Part shown: positions 6,506 to 6,550 of the stretch, one piece after another
Position numbering within the stretch: the stretch's first letter is position 1
How the letters are laid out: the number at the start of each line of letters is the position of its first letter
Source of the DNA: Globobulimina sp.
Lineage: Eukaryota > Foraminifera > Rotaliida
Direction: 5' to 3'
Assembly (NCBI GenBank): GCA_003354225.1
Contig: PIVH01000277.1
Coordinates: 1-6,550 of the forward strand
DNA: 6,550 nucleotides
Translations under genes and position numbers: made by a program
Notes under the pieces: model-generated
Told to the model about the DNA's origin: nothing
What the model saw: only the letters and a program-made list of their open reading frames with translations
Database searches by the model: none

Positions 6506-6550
6506 TTCCTTTTTCTTTTTCTTTTTCTTTTTCTTTTTCTTTTTCTTTTT
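6428..6550 (-). repeat. Lys-rich coding tract with (AAAAAG)n hexamer repeat
   Basis: On the minus strand a run of AAAAAG units from the window edge to about 6511 is followed by GAA ATG and a Lys/Glu/Arg tract to about 6428. The frame is open over the whole stretch and would encode unbroken Lys upstream of Met1. It may be an N-terminal polybasic extension or a simple repeat in the 5' untranslated region; the window ends before this can be settled. Confidence 0.7.

Overview
The window looks like a compact, AT-rich eukaryotic genome. Short GT..AG introns (54, 55 and 66 nt) must be removed to join clear reading frames. A eukaryote-style nuclear localisation signal, a degenerate Pol III tRNA-like unit and a Tc1/IS630-type transposase with a putative intron point the same way. 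The coding exons use CAA for Gln and end at TAA or TGA, so the standard code fits; one of the interruptions I read as introns also contains TGA, which argues against a ciliate code. Intron size and AT content would suit a small-genome invertebrate such as a rotifer, or a protist, but I cannot name the organism.

Layout: every gene I can support is on the minus strand. In transcription order: (1) 6505 to 5102 (the frame is still open at the right edge) encodes a Lys-rich head, an Asn-rich repeat linker, a first ubiquitin-like domain (Ubl1), an intein-like Hint domain, and a second, strongly ubiquitin-like domain (Ubl2). This is the arrangement of the 'BUBL' loci (intein-like domain plus ubiquitin-like domain) known from ciliates. 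One in-frame TAA at 5462-5464 cuts the Hint domain between its N-terminal and C-terminal motifs. (2) 4907 to 2843 is a three-exon gene for a 647-residue low-complexity protein of unknown function. It has a coiled coil built across a splice junction, a Gly/Asp repeat and a C-terminal KKRKV nuclear localisation signal. (3) 2712 to 1645 encodes a DD34E transposase that becomes a full-length 337-residue protein if a 54-nt intron is removed. (4) 1527 to 1461 is a tRNA-like unit with a perfect 7-bp acceptor stem (one G-U pair) and a consensus B box, but a shortened anticodon arm; it is a tRNA pseudogene or the head of a SINE.

The left 1.4 kb has no gene I can support. It holds a 71-76 bp tandem repeat, a short GT run and small inverted repeats.

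The genes are spaced only 194 and 130 bp apart on one strand. There is no direct evidence that they work together: the Ubl-Hint-Ubl gene reads as a self-processing ubiquitin-like precursor, the middle gene as a nuclear protein, and the third as a mobile element. They could be three neighbours or cargo of one larger element; the window does not decide this. The most interesting item is the Ubl-Hint-Ubl gene. Its junctions (Gly|Cys at one end, His-Asn|Ala at the other) predict cleavage rather than splicing, and its stop codon sits inside an otherwise intact domain.
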